Below, in pieces: positions 51,178 to 60,521 of a stretch of 64,000 nucleotides of DNA (positions are counted from its first letter, which is position 1; the number at the start of each line of letters is the position of its first letter). This stretch comes from Clostridia bacterium (GTDB lineage: Bacteria; Bacillota; Clostridia; Oscillospirales; Acutalibacteraceae): the NCBI GenBank assembly GCA_017503785.1, contig JAFVSK010000025.1:1-64000 (forward strand), given 5' to 3'. Made by a program: the position numbers and the translations under genes. The notes beneath the pieces were generated by a model. It saw only the letters and a program-made list of their open reading frames with translations, ran no database searches and was not told where the DNA came from.

Positions 51178-52299
51178 TTAAATTTCGGTTGTCCAATCGT
51201 CGTCCCACGGATACCGCATTTTCAGTACCTCGCCGCCGCGCTTGGCCGACTCCGCAGCATAAATGCCGGGAATTGACATTGCCAGGCCCTCTTTCAGCGA
51301 AATGGGTGCAGGCTCACCGTTTTGCAGCGCCTTAAACAAGTGCGCGAACAACGCATAATCCATGCCACCATGCCCTTTGGCTTTGGGATCGTTCGCAAAC
51401 TCGGGCGGCATAAATTCGCCGCCGACCTCTTTAAGCTCGGTATCCAGTTCGCGCATGGAATTGTAGCGGATCACCGGTTTTTCGAAACGGTCGATGCGTT
51501 CCATGTAGCCTTCGGTGCCGAACACACGGTAGTTGTGGTTCCCGATCTTGGCACGGCAGCGGCCGTTACGCATCAAGCGTACCACCACGCCCGATTCGGT
51601 GCGGAAGTTGGCGCACATCATATCGTCTTTTATGGACTCCGGCGACTGTTTGCCGGTACCAAAGCACGATACATAGCGCAGCTCCTCATCCAACACCGTC
51701 AGCAACGGGCCAAGCGAATGGGTGCAATAATGAATGGGAATAAGCAGCTTACGCCAATCACCGTTTTCGTTGAAATGAATGTGGAAATCGCTGTTGGGAA
51801 GCGACCAATGAATGTATTCCGCTTCCATGCAATACGGTTTTCCCAACAAACCCTTGTTATAAAAATCCCGTAGCATCACCACAAATTTTTGCTCATTGGG
51901 GTTGGCACCCACCGAGATCATTGCCGAGGATTTTTGTGCCGTTTTCCATAGCTTTTCGGCTTCTTTTAAGTTGGCAACCACAGGAATATCGGTCATCACG
52001 TTGATGTTTTTCTCCAGTGCCTTGCAGCAAAATTCGGCATGGATATCGGCACCGGTTTCCACGAGCACCAAATCAAGCTCAGCCTTGTCCAACATTTCGT
52101 CGTAATCGGTGTAAAACTGTGCCTCGGGATATTTTTCCGAAAACGCGGCATCGGCGCGCCAGCGCTTTTCATACCAGTTCGACGGTTTAATGTCGCACGC
52201 CGCCGCCGCGATCGCACAATCAAACGAGTCCACCGCTAACGAAAACATATCGCGACCACGAGGACCAAGCCCCACCACGCCTACACGGAATTGTTTCAT
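51178..52299 (-). CDS. Gfo/Idh/MocA-type oxidoreductase
   Basis: A 373-aa NAD(P)-dependent oxidoreductase-like protein. The Rossmann loop is VGVVGLGPRGRDMF, and the C-terminal GFO_IDH_MocA domain spans about 130-373 with GHGGMDYALFAHL and a late GIYAAESAKRGG. The usual catalytic E-K-P motif near residue 100 is replaced by TDIPVV, so the lysine used for hydride transfer in this family is missing. It may be a non-classical enzyme or act by the retro-aldol glycosidase-type chemistry seen in some relatives. Substrate unknown. Confidence 0.82.
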   Translation of the reverse strand: MKQFRVGVVGLGPRGRDMFSLAVDSFDCAIAAAACDIKPSNWYEKRWRADAAFSEKYPEAQFYTDYDEMLDKAELDLVLVETGADIHAEFCCKALEKNINVMTDIPVVANLKEAEKLWKTAQKSSAMISVGANPNEQKFVVMLRDFYNKGLLGKPYCMEAEYIHWSLPNSDFHIHFNENGDWRKLLIPIHYCTHSLGPLLTVLDEELRYVSCFGTGKQSPESIKDDMMCANFRTESGVVVRLMRNGRCRAKIGNHNYRVFGTEGYMERIDRFEKPVIRYNSMRELDTELKEVGGEFMPPEFANDPKAKGHGGMDYALFAHLFKALQNGEPAPISLKEGLAMSIPGIYAAESAKRGGEVLKMRYPWDDDWTTEI

Positions 52300-52332
52300 G
52301 TTCCTGCACCTCCGACATTACTTTCTGTCGCC

Positions 52333-52361
52333 ATCATACCACCAACCATCACCTGTGTAAA
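52333..52361 (-). promoter_or_regulatory. Promoter of the Gfo/Idh gene
   Basis: Minus strand TTTACA (52356-52361), 17-nt spacer, TATGAT (52333-52338). Confidence 0.65.
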
Positions 52362-52391
52362 GTGCTTTTTCGGTTTTTGCCCAAAAGCACA

Positions 52392-52430
52392 AAAAACAGC
52401 CGCTCCGTCTTGCGACGGAGCGGCGTTGTT
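52392..52430 (-). terminator. Terminator of nifJ
   Basis: GCCGCTCCGTC/GACGGAGCGGC hairpin with TTTTTT on the minus strand, 15 nt after the nifJ stop. Confidence 0.85.
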
Positions 52431-52443
52431 TGTGTATTTCGGC

Positions 52444-55400
52444 TTATTCGTTGTAGAGCGCCTGCAGCTTGAGCAGGTGGTCGTAACGCTTCATCGCCGT
52501 TTCCTCGGCCTGCGTGAACAGAGCCTCGGCGCGCTCGGGGAAGGAGCGGGTCAGCGAAGCATAGCGAGCCTCGTTCAGGATGAACTCGCGATAGCTCGTG
52601 GTGGGCTCCTTGCTGTCGATCACGAACTTCTTGTCGGCAGCGGGGTTGAAGCGGAACATGTTCCAGTAGCCGCAATCCACAGCCTTCTTCATTTCGGCCT
52701 GGCAGTTCACCATGCCGCCCTTGATGCTGTGCATCTCGCAGGGAGCGTAGCCGATGATCAGCGACGGACCCGGATAAGCTTCAGCCTCGGCAATGGCCTT
52801 GATGGTCTGGTTCATGTCGGCACCCATAGCGATCTGGGCAACGTACACGTAGCCGTAGGACATGGCGATCTCGGCAAGGCTCTTCTTGGCGATCGCCTTA
52901 CCGGCAGCGGCAAACTGTGCCACCTGACCGATCTGCGAAGCCTTGGAAGCCTGACCACCGGTGTTGGAGTACACTTCGGTATCGAACACCATGATGTTCA
53001 CGTCTTCACCGGAAGCGAGCACGTGGTCAACACCGCCGAAGCCGATATCGTAGGCCCAGCCGTCGCCACCGAAGATCCACACGGACTTCTTGGACAGATA
53101 TTCCTTGCTTTCCAGCACAACGGGAGCCGTCGGGCAACCCTCGGCAGCAGCCTTTTCGAGTTCCGCAACCAGAGCCTTGGTGGCCTTGGCGTTCTCGGCA
53201 CCGTCGTTCAGCGTGTCGAGGTAAGCCTTAGCAGCAGCCTTGAACGCGTCGGAAGCCTTCTCGGAAGCGGCCATTTCCTCAACCTGAGAGATCAGGCGAG
53301 CACGAATGGCCTTCTGGCCGAGGTACATACCGAAGCCGTGCTCGGCGTTGTCCTCAAACAGGGAGTTAGCCCAAGCAGGACCGTGGCCTTCCTTGTTCAC
53401 GGTGTAGGGCGAGGTAGCAGCCGGGCCGCCCCAGATGGACGAGCAACCGGTAGCGTTGGAGATATACATACGATCGCCGAACAGCTGAGTGATCAGGCGA
53501 GCATAAGCAGTTTCGGCACAGCCTGCGCAGGAACCGGAGAACTCAAGCAGCGGCTGCTTGTACTGGCTGCCGATCACGGTGTTGCTCTGAACCTCGGGCT
53601 TGTCGGCCACTTCGGCAACACAGTAATCGAACACCTTCTGCTGATCCTCCTGCGACTCGCGGGAGACCATCTTCAGCGACTTGGTCGGGCAAACGCCAAC
53701 GCAAACGCCGCAACCCATACAATCCATCGGCGAGATCGCCAAGGTGTAGGTGTAGTCGGTCTTGATGATCGGCTTCGGATGCTTCTTCATGTTTTCGGGA
53801 GCCGCAGCAACCTCATCGGCGTTCAGTGCGAACGGACGAATGGTGGCGTGCGGGCACACGAACGCGCACTTGTTACACTTGGCGCAGGTGCTCTCCTCCC
53901 AAGAGGGAACCATAACGGCAACGCCGCGCTTCTCATACGCAGCAGCACCCTGCTCGAAGGTACCGTCGGCGTGATCCACAAACGCAGATACGGGCAGCGA
54001 ATCGCCGTCCATCTTGCCAACCGGCTTCATGATGGTGTCGACCATCTTGACCAGCTTCTCGGGGCCCTGCTCCTTCTCGGCAGCAGCGTCGTCCTTAGCA
54101 TCGGCCCAAGCAGCAGGAACGTCGATCTTAACAAACGCGGTCGCACCGGCATCAATTGCCTTGTGGTTCATTTCCACAATATCCATACCCTTCTTGGAGT
54201 AGGACTTCGTGGCGGCATCCTTCATGTACTGGATAGCCTCTTCCTGCGGCATAACCTTGGCCAGCGTGAAGAACGCCGACTGCAGGATGGTGTTGGTGCG
54301 CTTGCCCATACCGATCTGCATTGCCAGGTCGATGGCGTTGATGGTGTACAGCTGAATGTTGTTCTTGGCGATATAGCGCTTCGCCTCGGCGGGCAGGTGC
54401 TTCTCGAGCTCCTCAGCCGACCACTGGCAGTTGATCATGAACACACCGCCGGGCTTTACGTCGTTCACCATCTTGTAGCCCTTGATAACGTAGGACGGGT
54501 TGTGGCAAGCCACGAAGTCGGCCTTGTTAATGTAGTAGGGGCTCTTGATGGGCTTGTCGCCAAAGCGCAGGTGCGAAATGGTGATACCGCCGGTCTTCTT
54601 GGAGTCATACTGGAAGTATGCCTGCACATATTTATCGGTGTGGTCACCGATGATCTTGATGGAGTTCTTGTTGGCGCCAACCGTACCGTCGCCGCCCAGA
54701 CCCCAGAACTTGCACTCGATGGTGCCGGCAGCAGCCGTGTTGGGGGCTTCTTCCTCTTCGAGGGAGAGGCAGGTCACGTCGTCGTTGATACCAATGGTGA
54801 ACTGCGGCTTGGGATCGGCCTTGGCCAGCTCCTTGTACACAGCGAACACGCTGGAAGGAGGCGTATCCTTGGAGCCCAAACCGTAGCGGCCGCCGATCAC
54901 GCGGATACCGTTGCGGCCCTGCGAAGCCAGCGCGGTAACCACGTCGAGGTACAGAGGCTCACCCAGCGCACCGGGCTCCTTGGTACGGTCGAGAACCGCA
55001 ATGGACTTCACCGTTTCCGGAATCGCCGCCAGCAGATGCTTTGCGGAGAACGGACGGTACAAACGAACTTTGATCAAACCAACCTTTTCGCCGGCAGCGG
55101 TCAGGTAGTCGATCACTTCTTCTGCCACGTCGCAGAACGAGCCCATCGCCACGATCACGCGATCGGCATCGGGAGCGCCGTAGTAGTTGAACAGCTGATA
55201 GTCGGTGCCCAGCTTTTCGTTAACCTTGCCCATGTACTCTTCCACGATGGCAGGAACGGCATCGTAGTACTTGTTGCAGGCCTCACGGTGCTGGAAGAAG
55301 ATGTCGCCGTTCTCGTGAGAACCGCGCATCACCGGATGCTCGGGATTGAGAGCGCGCTTGCGGAACGCCGCAACGGCGTCCATATCGCACATTTCCTTCA

Positions 55401-55971
55401 GATCCTCATAATCCCAAACCTGGATCTTCTGGATCTCGTGAGAGGTGCGGAAACCGTCGAAGAAGTTGATGAACGGTACGCGGCTCTTAATGGTGGCCAG
55501 GTGCGCAACAGCGCCCAGGTCCATAACTTCCTGCGTGTTGGTTTCGGCCAGCATGGCAAAACCGGTCTGACGGCAGGCGTATACGTCGGAATGGTCACCG
55601 AAGATGTTCAGCGCATGCGAAGCCACGCAGCGGGCCGACACGTGGAACACCGAGGGCAACAGCTCACCGGCGATCTTGTACATGTTGGGGATCATCAGCA
55701 GCAAGCCCTGAGAAGCAGTGTAGGTGGTGGTCATGGCACCGGCCGCGAGCGAACCGTGCACCGTACCGGCAGCACCTGCTTCGGACTGCATCTCCGACAC
55801 CTTCACCGTTGTGCCGAAAATGTTCTTCTGACCGGCAGCAGCCCACTGATCAACGTAGTCTGCCATCGGGCTGGACGGCGTGATGGGGTAGATGCCCGCC
55901 ACTTCGGTGAACGCATACGATACGTGCGCCGCAGCGTTGTTACCGTCCATGGTTTTAAACTTTCTTGCCAT
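52444..55971 (-). CDS. nifJ: Pyruvate:ferredoxin oxidoreductase
   Basis: A 1175-aa single-chain PFOR that oxidises pyruvate with CoA to acetyl-CoA and CO2 and reduces ferredoxin. It is the central fermentative enzyme of strict anaerobes. The N-terminal domain has AGIYPITPSSPMADYVDQW. Two ferredoxin-type clusters are at CAKCNKCAFVCP (about 693) and CMGCGVCVGVCP (about 748). The TPP domain starts with SGSCAGCAETAY and carries IFGGDGWAYDIGFGG. AAGGAGG fixes ATG 55971 over an open upstream frame. It is monocistronic with a strong promoter. Confidence 0.98.
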   Translation of the reverse strand: MARKFKTMDGNNAAAHVSYAFTEVAGIYPITPSSPMADYVDQWAAAGQKNIFGTTVKVSEMQSEAGAAGTVHGSLAAGAMTTTYTASQGLLLMIPNMYKIAGELLPSVFHVSARCVASHALNIFGDHSDVYACRQTGFAMLAETNTQEVMDLGAVAHLATIKSRVPFINFFDGFRTSHEIQKIQVWDYEDLKEMCDMDAVAAFRKRALNPEHPVMRGSHENGDIFFQHREACNKYYDAVPAIVEEYMGKVNEKLGTDYQLFNYYGAPDADRVIVAMGSFCDVAEEVIDYLTAAGEKVGLIKVRLYRPFSAKHLLAAIPETVKSIAVLDRTKEPGALGEPLYLDVVTALASQGRNGIRVIGGRYGLGSKDTPPSSVFAVYKELAKADPKPQFTIGINDDVTCLSLEEEEAPNTAAAGTIECKFWGLGGDGTVGANKNSIKIIGDHTDKYVQAYFQYDSKKTGGITISHLRFGDKPIKSPYYINKADFVACHNPSYVIKGYKMVNDVKPGGVFMINCQWSAEELEKHLPAEAKRYIAKNNIQLYTINAIDLAMQIGMGKRTNTILQSAFFTLAKVMPQEEAIQYMKDAATKSYSKKGMDIVEMNHKAIDAGATAFVKIDVPAAWADAKDDAAAEKEQGPEKLVKMVDTIMKPVGKMDGDSLPVSAFVDHADGTFEQGAAAYEKRGVAVMVPSWEESTCAKCNKCAFVCPHATIRPFALNADEVAAAPENMKKHPKPIIKTDYTYTLAISPMDCMGCGVCVGVCPTKSLKMVSRESQEDQQKVFDYCVAEVADKPEVQSNTVIGSQYKQPLLEFSGSCAGCAETAYARLITQLFGDRMYISNATGCSSIWGGPAATSPYTVNKEGHGPAWANSLFEDNAEHGFGMYLGQKAIRARLISQVEEMAASEKASDAFKAAAKAYLDTLNDGAENAKATKALVAELEKAAAEGCPTAPVVLESKEYLSKKSVWIFGGDGWAYDIGFGGVDHVLASGEDVNIMVFDTEVYSNTGGQASKASQIGQVAQFAAAGKAIAKKSLAEIAMSYGYVYVAQIAMGADMNQTIKAIAEAEAYPGPSLIIGYAPCEMHSIKGGMVNCQAEMKKAVDCGYWNMFRFNPAADKKFVIDSKEPTTSYREFILNEARYASLTRSFPERAEALFTQAEETAMKRYDHLLKLQALYNE

Positions 55972-56035
55972 AGAAATATGTCCTCCTTTTAGGATAATAA
56001 AAACAAAATACGCGGTGCCTTTCACACCACCCAAT

Positions 56036-56064
56036 ATGATAACACAAAACTGCGTATGTGTCAA
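56036..56064 (-). promoter_or_regulatory. Promoter of nifJ
   Basis: Minus strand TTGACA (56059-56064), 17-nt spacer, TATCAT (56036-56041). Confidence 0.85.
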
Positions 56065-56197
56065 AGGAAAAACCGATTTTTTCTTATTTTTTTAAAAAGC
56101 GCCGCAAAACGCCCGATTTTATCGAAAAACTGTGTCCTTTTTGACCTTTTCGCGGCTAACCGTCTGTTTTTGCGGCAAAGACCGCGCTTCGCCCGAT

Positions 56198-56226
56198 TTG
56201 ACAGAATGAAAAAAATCCGTTATGAT
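56198..56226 (+). promoter_or_regulatory. Promoter of the CBS-domain gene
   Basis: TTGACA (56198-56203), 17-nt spacer, TATGAT (56221-56226), 38 nt before the ATG. Confidence 0.8.
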
Positions 56227-56264
56227 AAAGATAGTCATAATTTTGAAAGGGGAAATTTTACACC

Positions 56265-57140
56265 ATGGCTGATCCTGCTCCTGACGGTAATACTACCAAC
56301 ACCTCGTTTTGGAAATCGTTATCCAAGCGCTTGTCCGACCGTCGCAAAGACGTAACGGAGGAAGACATCCGCGAATTAATGGATGCCGGCGAGGAAACAG
56401 GCGTTATTGAAGGCTCACAAAAAGATATGATCAACAATATCTTCGAATTCGGAGATATGACTGCCGAAGACATTATGACCCCTCGCACCGAGGTGGAAGC
56501 CCTGGATGCCGACGACGATACCCTGCAGGATGCCCTGCGCATCGCCGTTGAGGAAGGGTTTTCTCGCGTGCCGGTATACGAAGAGGATATCGACCACGTG
56601 ATCGGCATTTTGTACGTAAAAGACTTGCTTCCCTACGTAGGAAAACCGTTGCCGGAAGATCTTACTCTGCGCAAGCTGATGCGTGATGCACACTTTATCC
56701 CCGGCACCAAAAACTGCCAAGCCTTGCTGGCGGAAATGACCGAAAAGCATATTCAACTGGCAATGGTCGTTGATGAATACGGCGGCTTGGCCGGTATCGT
56801 TTCTATGGAAGACCTGCTGGAGTCCATCGTGGGCAGTATTCAAGACGAATACGACCACGAGGAGGAAGAAGTGAAGCAGCGTGCCGACAACTCTTTCGAG
56901 GTGGACGGCGCTATGGCGATCGACGAGGTTGGCGAGCTGCTGGGCATTACCTTTCCCGAAGCGGATTACGAAACGCTGGCCGGCTTCTTGATCGACCAGC
57001 TGGGTCACATTCCGTCGGCCGACGAGCAGGCGCAGGTGTCCTACGGCGACTGGGAGTTCACCGTGCTGCAAATGGATGAGCGCCGTGTCGAGTTGGTGCA
57101 CGTTCGCCGCCAAGATGCTGCTCCCGAAACAGAAGAATAA
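56265..57140 (+). CDS. CorC-like CBS-pair protein
   Basis: A 291-aa cytoplasmic protein: N-terminal acidic segment, a CBS pair (about 65-190, with DIMTPRTEVEALDADD and MVVDEYGGLAGIVSMEDLLE) and a C-terminal CorC/HlyC transporter-associated domain (about 205-285, with FEVDGAMAIDEVGELLG). It lacks the membrane DUF21 domain of CNNM/CorB transporters, so it corresponds to the soluble CorC type linked to Mg/Co efflux. GAAAGGGG precedes the ATG. Confidence 0.9.
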   Translation: MADPAPDGNTTNTSFWKSLSKRLSDRRKDVTEEDIRELMDAGEETGVIEGSQKDMINNIFEFGDMTAEDIMTPRTEVEALDADDDTLQDALRIAVEEGFSRVPVYEEDIDHVIGILYVKDLLPYVGKPLPEDLTLRKLMRDAHFIPGTKNCQALLAEMTEKHIQLAMVVDEYGGLAGIVSMEDLLESIVGSIQDEYDHEEEEVKQRADNSFEVDGAMAIDEVGELLGITFPEADYETLAGFLIDQLGHIPSADEQAQVSYGDWEFTVLQMDERRVELVHVRRQDAAPETEE

Positions 57141-57141
57141 G

Positions 57142-57177
57142 CAAAAAAGAACCGCCCGCGGGCGGTTCTTTTTTATT
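57142..57177. terminator. Bidirectional terminator
   Basis: AAAGAACCGCCCG/CGGGCGGTTCTTT with T-run; its end overlaps the copA stop codon. Confidence 0.9.
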
Positions 57178-59653
57178 GAATCTTTATCACCGAATACTCT
57201 TCGGCTTCCACAGCAGCCTTCAGCACGGCATCCTCCACGGGAGCTGTCAGCGCAACTATGGCCGTGCCTTTTTCGTGGCTGACCACAGCACTTGCCACAC
57301 CGTCGAGTGCTTCCAGTGTTTGCTTCACGTGTGCCTCGCAATGGCCGCACATCATTCCCTCGATCACCAAGGTTTTCTGCGTTACCTGCGGCGCTTCGAC
57401 GGTCGCTGCCGTCTTGCGCAGTTTTACAAAATTCAGCCGCAGCGCGTTGGTCACCACGCAAAAGCTCGACAAGCTCATCGCCAAAGCCCCGAACATGGGG
57501 TTCAGTTCCCAACCGAGCAAGGGGATAAACACACCCGCTGCCAGCGGGATCCCCAGGGTATTATAGGCGAACGCCCAGAACAAGTTTTGCTTAATATTCC
57601 GCAGTGTGGCGCGACTGAGCTTGATCGCCGCCGTCACGTCCGACAAACGGCTGTTTACCAGCACTACGTCGGCGGCATCAATTGCCACGTCGGTGCCGGC
57701 ACCGATAGCCATACCGATATCTGCACGGGTCAAGGCAGGGGCATCGTTGATGCCGTCGCCCACCATCACCACGCGGCCTTGCTGCATAAGCTCGCGAACC
57801 GCCGCTTCCTTACCGTCGGGCAACACACCGGCAATCACCTCGTCCACACCGGCCTCGTTGCCGATGGCACGGGCCGTGCGCTCGTTATCGCCCGTCAGCA
57901 TCACCACACGCAGTCCCATCTGCCGCAGCTCGCGCACGGCGGCGGGGCTGTCTTCTTTTATCACATCTGCCACGGCGATCAGCCCAAGCAACTCGTTGCC
58001 TTTGGCAAACAGCAGCGGCGTGTTACCGGCCGCGGCCAGTTCTTCGGCTTTTGCTTTCCATTCTGCCGACACCGAAACGGTGCCTTCAATAAACGCCAGA
58101 CTGCCGCCATAGATCCGCTCGCCGTCAAGCTCGGCCGTCAGTCCGTTGCCGGGCAACGCCTCAAACGCCGAAACCTCACGCAGGGCAAGCTGCCGCTGTG
58201 CCACTTCTTCCATTACCGCGTGCGCCAACGGATGCTCACTTTTTTGCTCCAGCGAGCCTGCCAACAGCAACAACGTATCTTCGGCAATCCCCTCTGTGGG
58301 AAGGAGCTTTGTTACACGCGGCTGCCCGGCTGTGATGGTACCGGTCTTATCCAGCACCACAATGTTGGCCTTGCCGGTCTGCTCCAGCGACACCGCCGTT
58401 TTAAACAAGATGCCGTGCTTGGCACCCACGCCGTTGCCCACCATAATGGCCACCGGCGTTGCCAAGCCCAACGCACACGGACAGCTGATCACCAGCACCG
58501 AGATGCCGCGTGCCAACGCATAGCCCACTGTGGCGCCTGTCAGCAGCCACACAACCGTAGCCAACACGGCGATAGCGATCACTACCGGCACGAACACGCC
58601 CGACACGGTATCGGCAATCTTCGCAATAGGGGCTTTGGTGGCCGCCGCATCGCTCACCATACGAATGATCTGCGACAGCGTAGTATCCTCACCCACGCGG
58701 GTGGCCTCACAGCGTAAAAAGCCCGAACGGTTGAGCGTTGCCGCCGATACAGTATCGCCCACCGTTTTGTCCACGGGGACGCTTTCTCCTGTTAACGCCG
58801 ATTCATCCAAAGCGCTGTGACCTTCTAAAATTAGGCCGTCCACCGGAACGCTCTCACCCGGGCGCACCACAAACACGTCGCCGCGGCGCACCTCAGCAAC
58901 CGCTACCACCACTTCCTCGCCGTCGCGTACCACGGTGGCGGTTTTGGGCGTTAATTTCATCAACTCACGCAGCGCATCGGTGGTTTTTCCCTTAGACCGT
59001 GCTTCCAACAATTTCCCCACCGTTATCAGCGCCAAGATCATCGCCGCCGACTCAAAATACAAGCCGTGCACGTGATGCATGGCTGCCGCCGCATTACCGT
59101 GCAGCAGGGCATCACCCATTAAAAACACCAGTGCCGTACTATACACAAACGCCGCAGCCGAACCGAGCGACACCAACGTGTCCATGTTCGGTGCACCGTG
59201 CAGCAGACCTTTAAATCCACTAATAAAGAACCGTTGATTAATTACCATTACCGCGGCCGACAGCAACAGCTGTGTCAGCCCCAATGTCAGCGGATTTTCG
59301 GCCATGACTGTCGGCAACGGCCAGCCCCACATGGTGTGTCCCATCGACACGTACATCAACACAGCCAGCAGCACCAACGAACCTACCAAACGGCGCAAAA
59401 GTGCCGGCGTTTCCCGGTCAACCGTATCGATCCTTTCCGACGGCGCCTTTTCGGCATTTTTCAGCGAAGCGCCATACCCCGCGCTTTCCACTGCGGCCAC
59501 AATCGCCTGCGGCGTGGCCGCGCCTTCAACGCCCATGGAATGTGTGAGCAGATTCACCGAACACGCCGTAACGCCCGGCACCGCCGACACCGCCTTTTCC
59601 ACGCGGGCGCTGCAAGCCGCACAGCTCATTCCCGTTACCGTATATTGTTCCAT
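57173..59653 (-). CDS. copA: Copper-translocating P1B-type ATPase
   Basis: An 826-aa Cu(I) exporter. It has an N-terminal heavy-metal-associated domain with GMSCAACSARV (about residue 8), eight membrane helices, the ion-binding CPC in ISCPCALGLATP (about 391), phosphorylation site DKTGT (about 430), and the GDGINDAPAL hinge. Unusually for CopA it ends in a second metal-binding domain, GMMCGHCEAHV (about 765), like a fused CopZ chaperone. The ATG at 59653 has AAGGTGG upstream. It is not next to a visible copper regulator gene. Confidence 0.94.
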   Translation of the reverse strand: MEQYTVTGMSCAACSARVEKAVSAVPGVTACSVNLLTHSMGVEGAATPQAIVAAVESAGYGASLKNAEKAPSERIDTVDRETPALLRRLVGSLVLLAVLMYVSMGHTMWGWPLPTVMAENPLTLGLTQLLLSAAVMVINQRFFISGFKGLLHGAPNMDTLVSLGSAAAFVYSTALVFLMGDALLHGNAAAAMHHVHGLYFESAAMILALITVGKLLEARSKGKTTDALRELMKLTPKTATVVRDGEEVVVAVAEVRRGDVFVVRPGESVPVDGLILEGHSALDESALTGESVPVDKTVGDTVSAATLNRSGFLRCEATRVGEDTTLSQIIRMVSDAAATKAPIAKIADTVSGVFVPVVIAIAVLATVVWLLTGATVGYALARGISVLVISCPCALGLATPVAIMVGNGVGAKHGILFKTAVSLEQTGKANIVVLDKTGTITAGQPRVTKLLPTEGIAEDTLLLLAGSLEQKSEHPLAHAVMEEVAQRQLALREVSAFEALPGNGLTAELDGERIYGGSLAFIEGTVSVSAEWKAKAEELAAAGNTPLLFAKGNELLGLIAVADVIKEDSPAAVRELRQMGLRVVMLTGDNERTARAIGNEAGVDEVIAGVLPDGKEAAVRELMQQGRVVMVGDGINDAPALTRADIGMAIGAGTDVAIDAADVVLVNSRLSDVTAAIKLSRATLRNIKQNLFWAFAYNTLGIPLAAGVFIPLLGWELNPMFGALAMSLSSFCVVTNALRLNFVKLRKTAATVEAPQVTQKTLVIEGMMCGHCEAHVKQTLEALDGVASAVVSHEKGTAIVALTAPVEDAVLKAAVEAEEYSVIKIQ

Positions 59654-59702
59654 TCTGCCCACCACCTTTGTCATTCAGTATACACCGATTCACTACCGTT
59701 TT

Positions 59703-60521
59703 TCAAGCACGATTTCGCCGCGCAAGGAAAACCGTACCAAAAAACACCGCTGCACTCACCAGTACGATGGTGGGTCCTGTTGCTACGGCATTGAGCCACG
59801 AAAGCACCAAACCGAGCAGACCCGAAAACAACGAAAACACCAGTGTGAGCAACAAATAACTGCGCATGCTGCGTGCTACGTTGCGCGCCGCCGCTGCGGG
59901 CAATACCAGCATGGCGTTAATGAGCAGCAAGCCCACCCAACGAATCGCCAGCATCACCGCAACCGCCAGCACCACCACAAACAGGTTGTCCAGCCATTTC
60001 ACTTTTAAACCCTTGCTATGCGCCAGCGACGGATTGAGTGACACCGCATAAAATCCGTTAAAGCACACCACCCATATTGCTGCCACCAGCAACAGCGTGC
60101 CGCCCAGTATCCATAGCTGGCGGGCGGTAATGGATAAAATATCGCCGATCAATAGGCTTTGATAGTCTCCAAAGCCGCTGTTACGTGACAGCAGCACCAA
60201 GCCCAGCGCCACGCCGCACGACGAAAACACACCGATGACTGTATCGGTAGAGGACAGCCGCGAATGACGAATGGCGTTCATCAGCAACGCAAACACGGCG
60301 GCAAACACCAGCATGGCCGGTTCGGGGTCGGCAAGGCCGAAGATAACGCCCACCGCAACCCCTGTCAGCGCCGAGTGCCCCAGCGCATCGGAAAAGAACG
60401 CCATGCCGTTGTTCACCACCAAGGTGCCCAAGAGCGAAAACAGCGGCATCATCAGCACGATGCCCAACAGCGCGCGGCGCAAAAAGTCATACGACAGCAG
60501 CTCACTCAACGCTTCAAGCAT
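59703..60521 (-). CDS. znuB: Zinc/manganese ABC transporter permease
   Basis: A 272-aa membrane subunit of the ABC-3 (ZnuB/MntB) family with about eight helices. Family stretches are FFSDALGHSALTGVAVG near the N-terminus and VGLLLINAMLVLPAAAARN in the C-terminal half. GGAGGAGG selects ATG 60521. It overlaps the ATPase gene by 8 nt. Third gene of the leftward znuA-znuC-znuB operon. Confidence 0.9.
   Translation of the reverse strand: MLEALSELLSYDFLRRALLGIVLMMPLFSLLGTLVVNNGMAFFSDALGHSALTGVAVGVIFGLADPEPAMLVFAAVFALLMNAIRHSRLSSTDTVIGVFSSCGVALGLVLLSRNSGFGDYQSLLIGDILSITARQLWILGGTLLLVAAIWVVCFNGFYAVSLNPSLAHSKGLKVKWLDNLFVVVLAVAVMLAIRWVGLLLINAMLVLPAAAARNVARSMRSYLLLTLVFSLFSGLLGLVLSWLNAVATGPTIVLVSAAVFFGTVFLARRNRA

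Noticed and set aside
52291-55992. 1233-codon open frame on the plus strand opposite nifJ
   Set aside because: It is the antisense shadow of a long GC-rich coding gene. The nifJ product has all family motifs, and the antisense product shows no recognisable domain or ribosome site.
57176-58717. 513-codon plus-strand frame opposite copA, and similar long frames at 1920-3374 and 45887-47323
   Set aside because: Antisense to clear genes (copA, glk/PHP, symporter); long stop-free shadows are expected from this codon bias.
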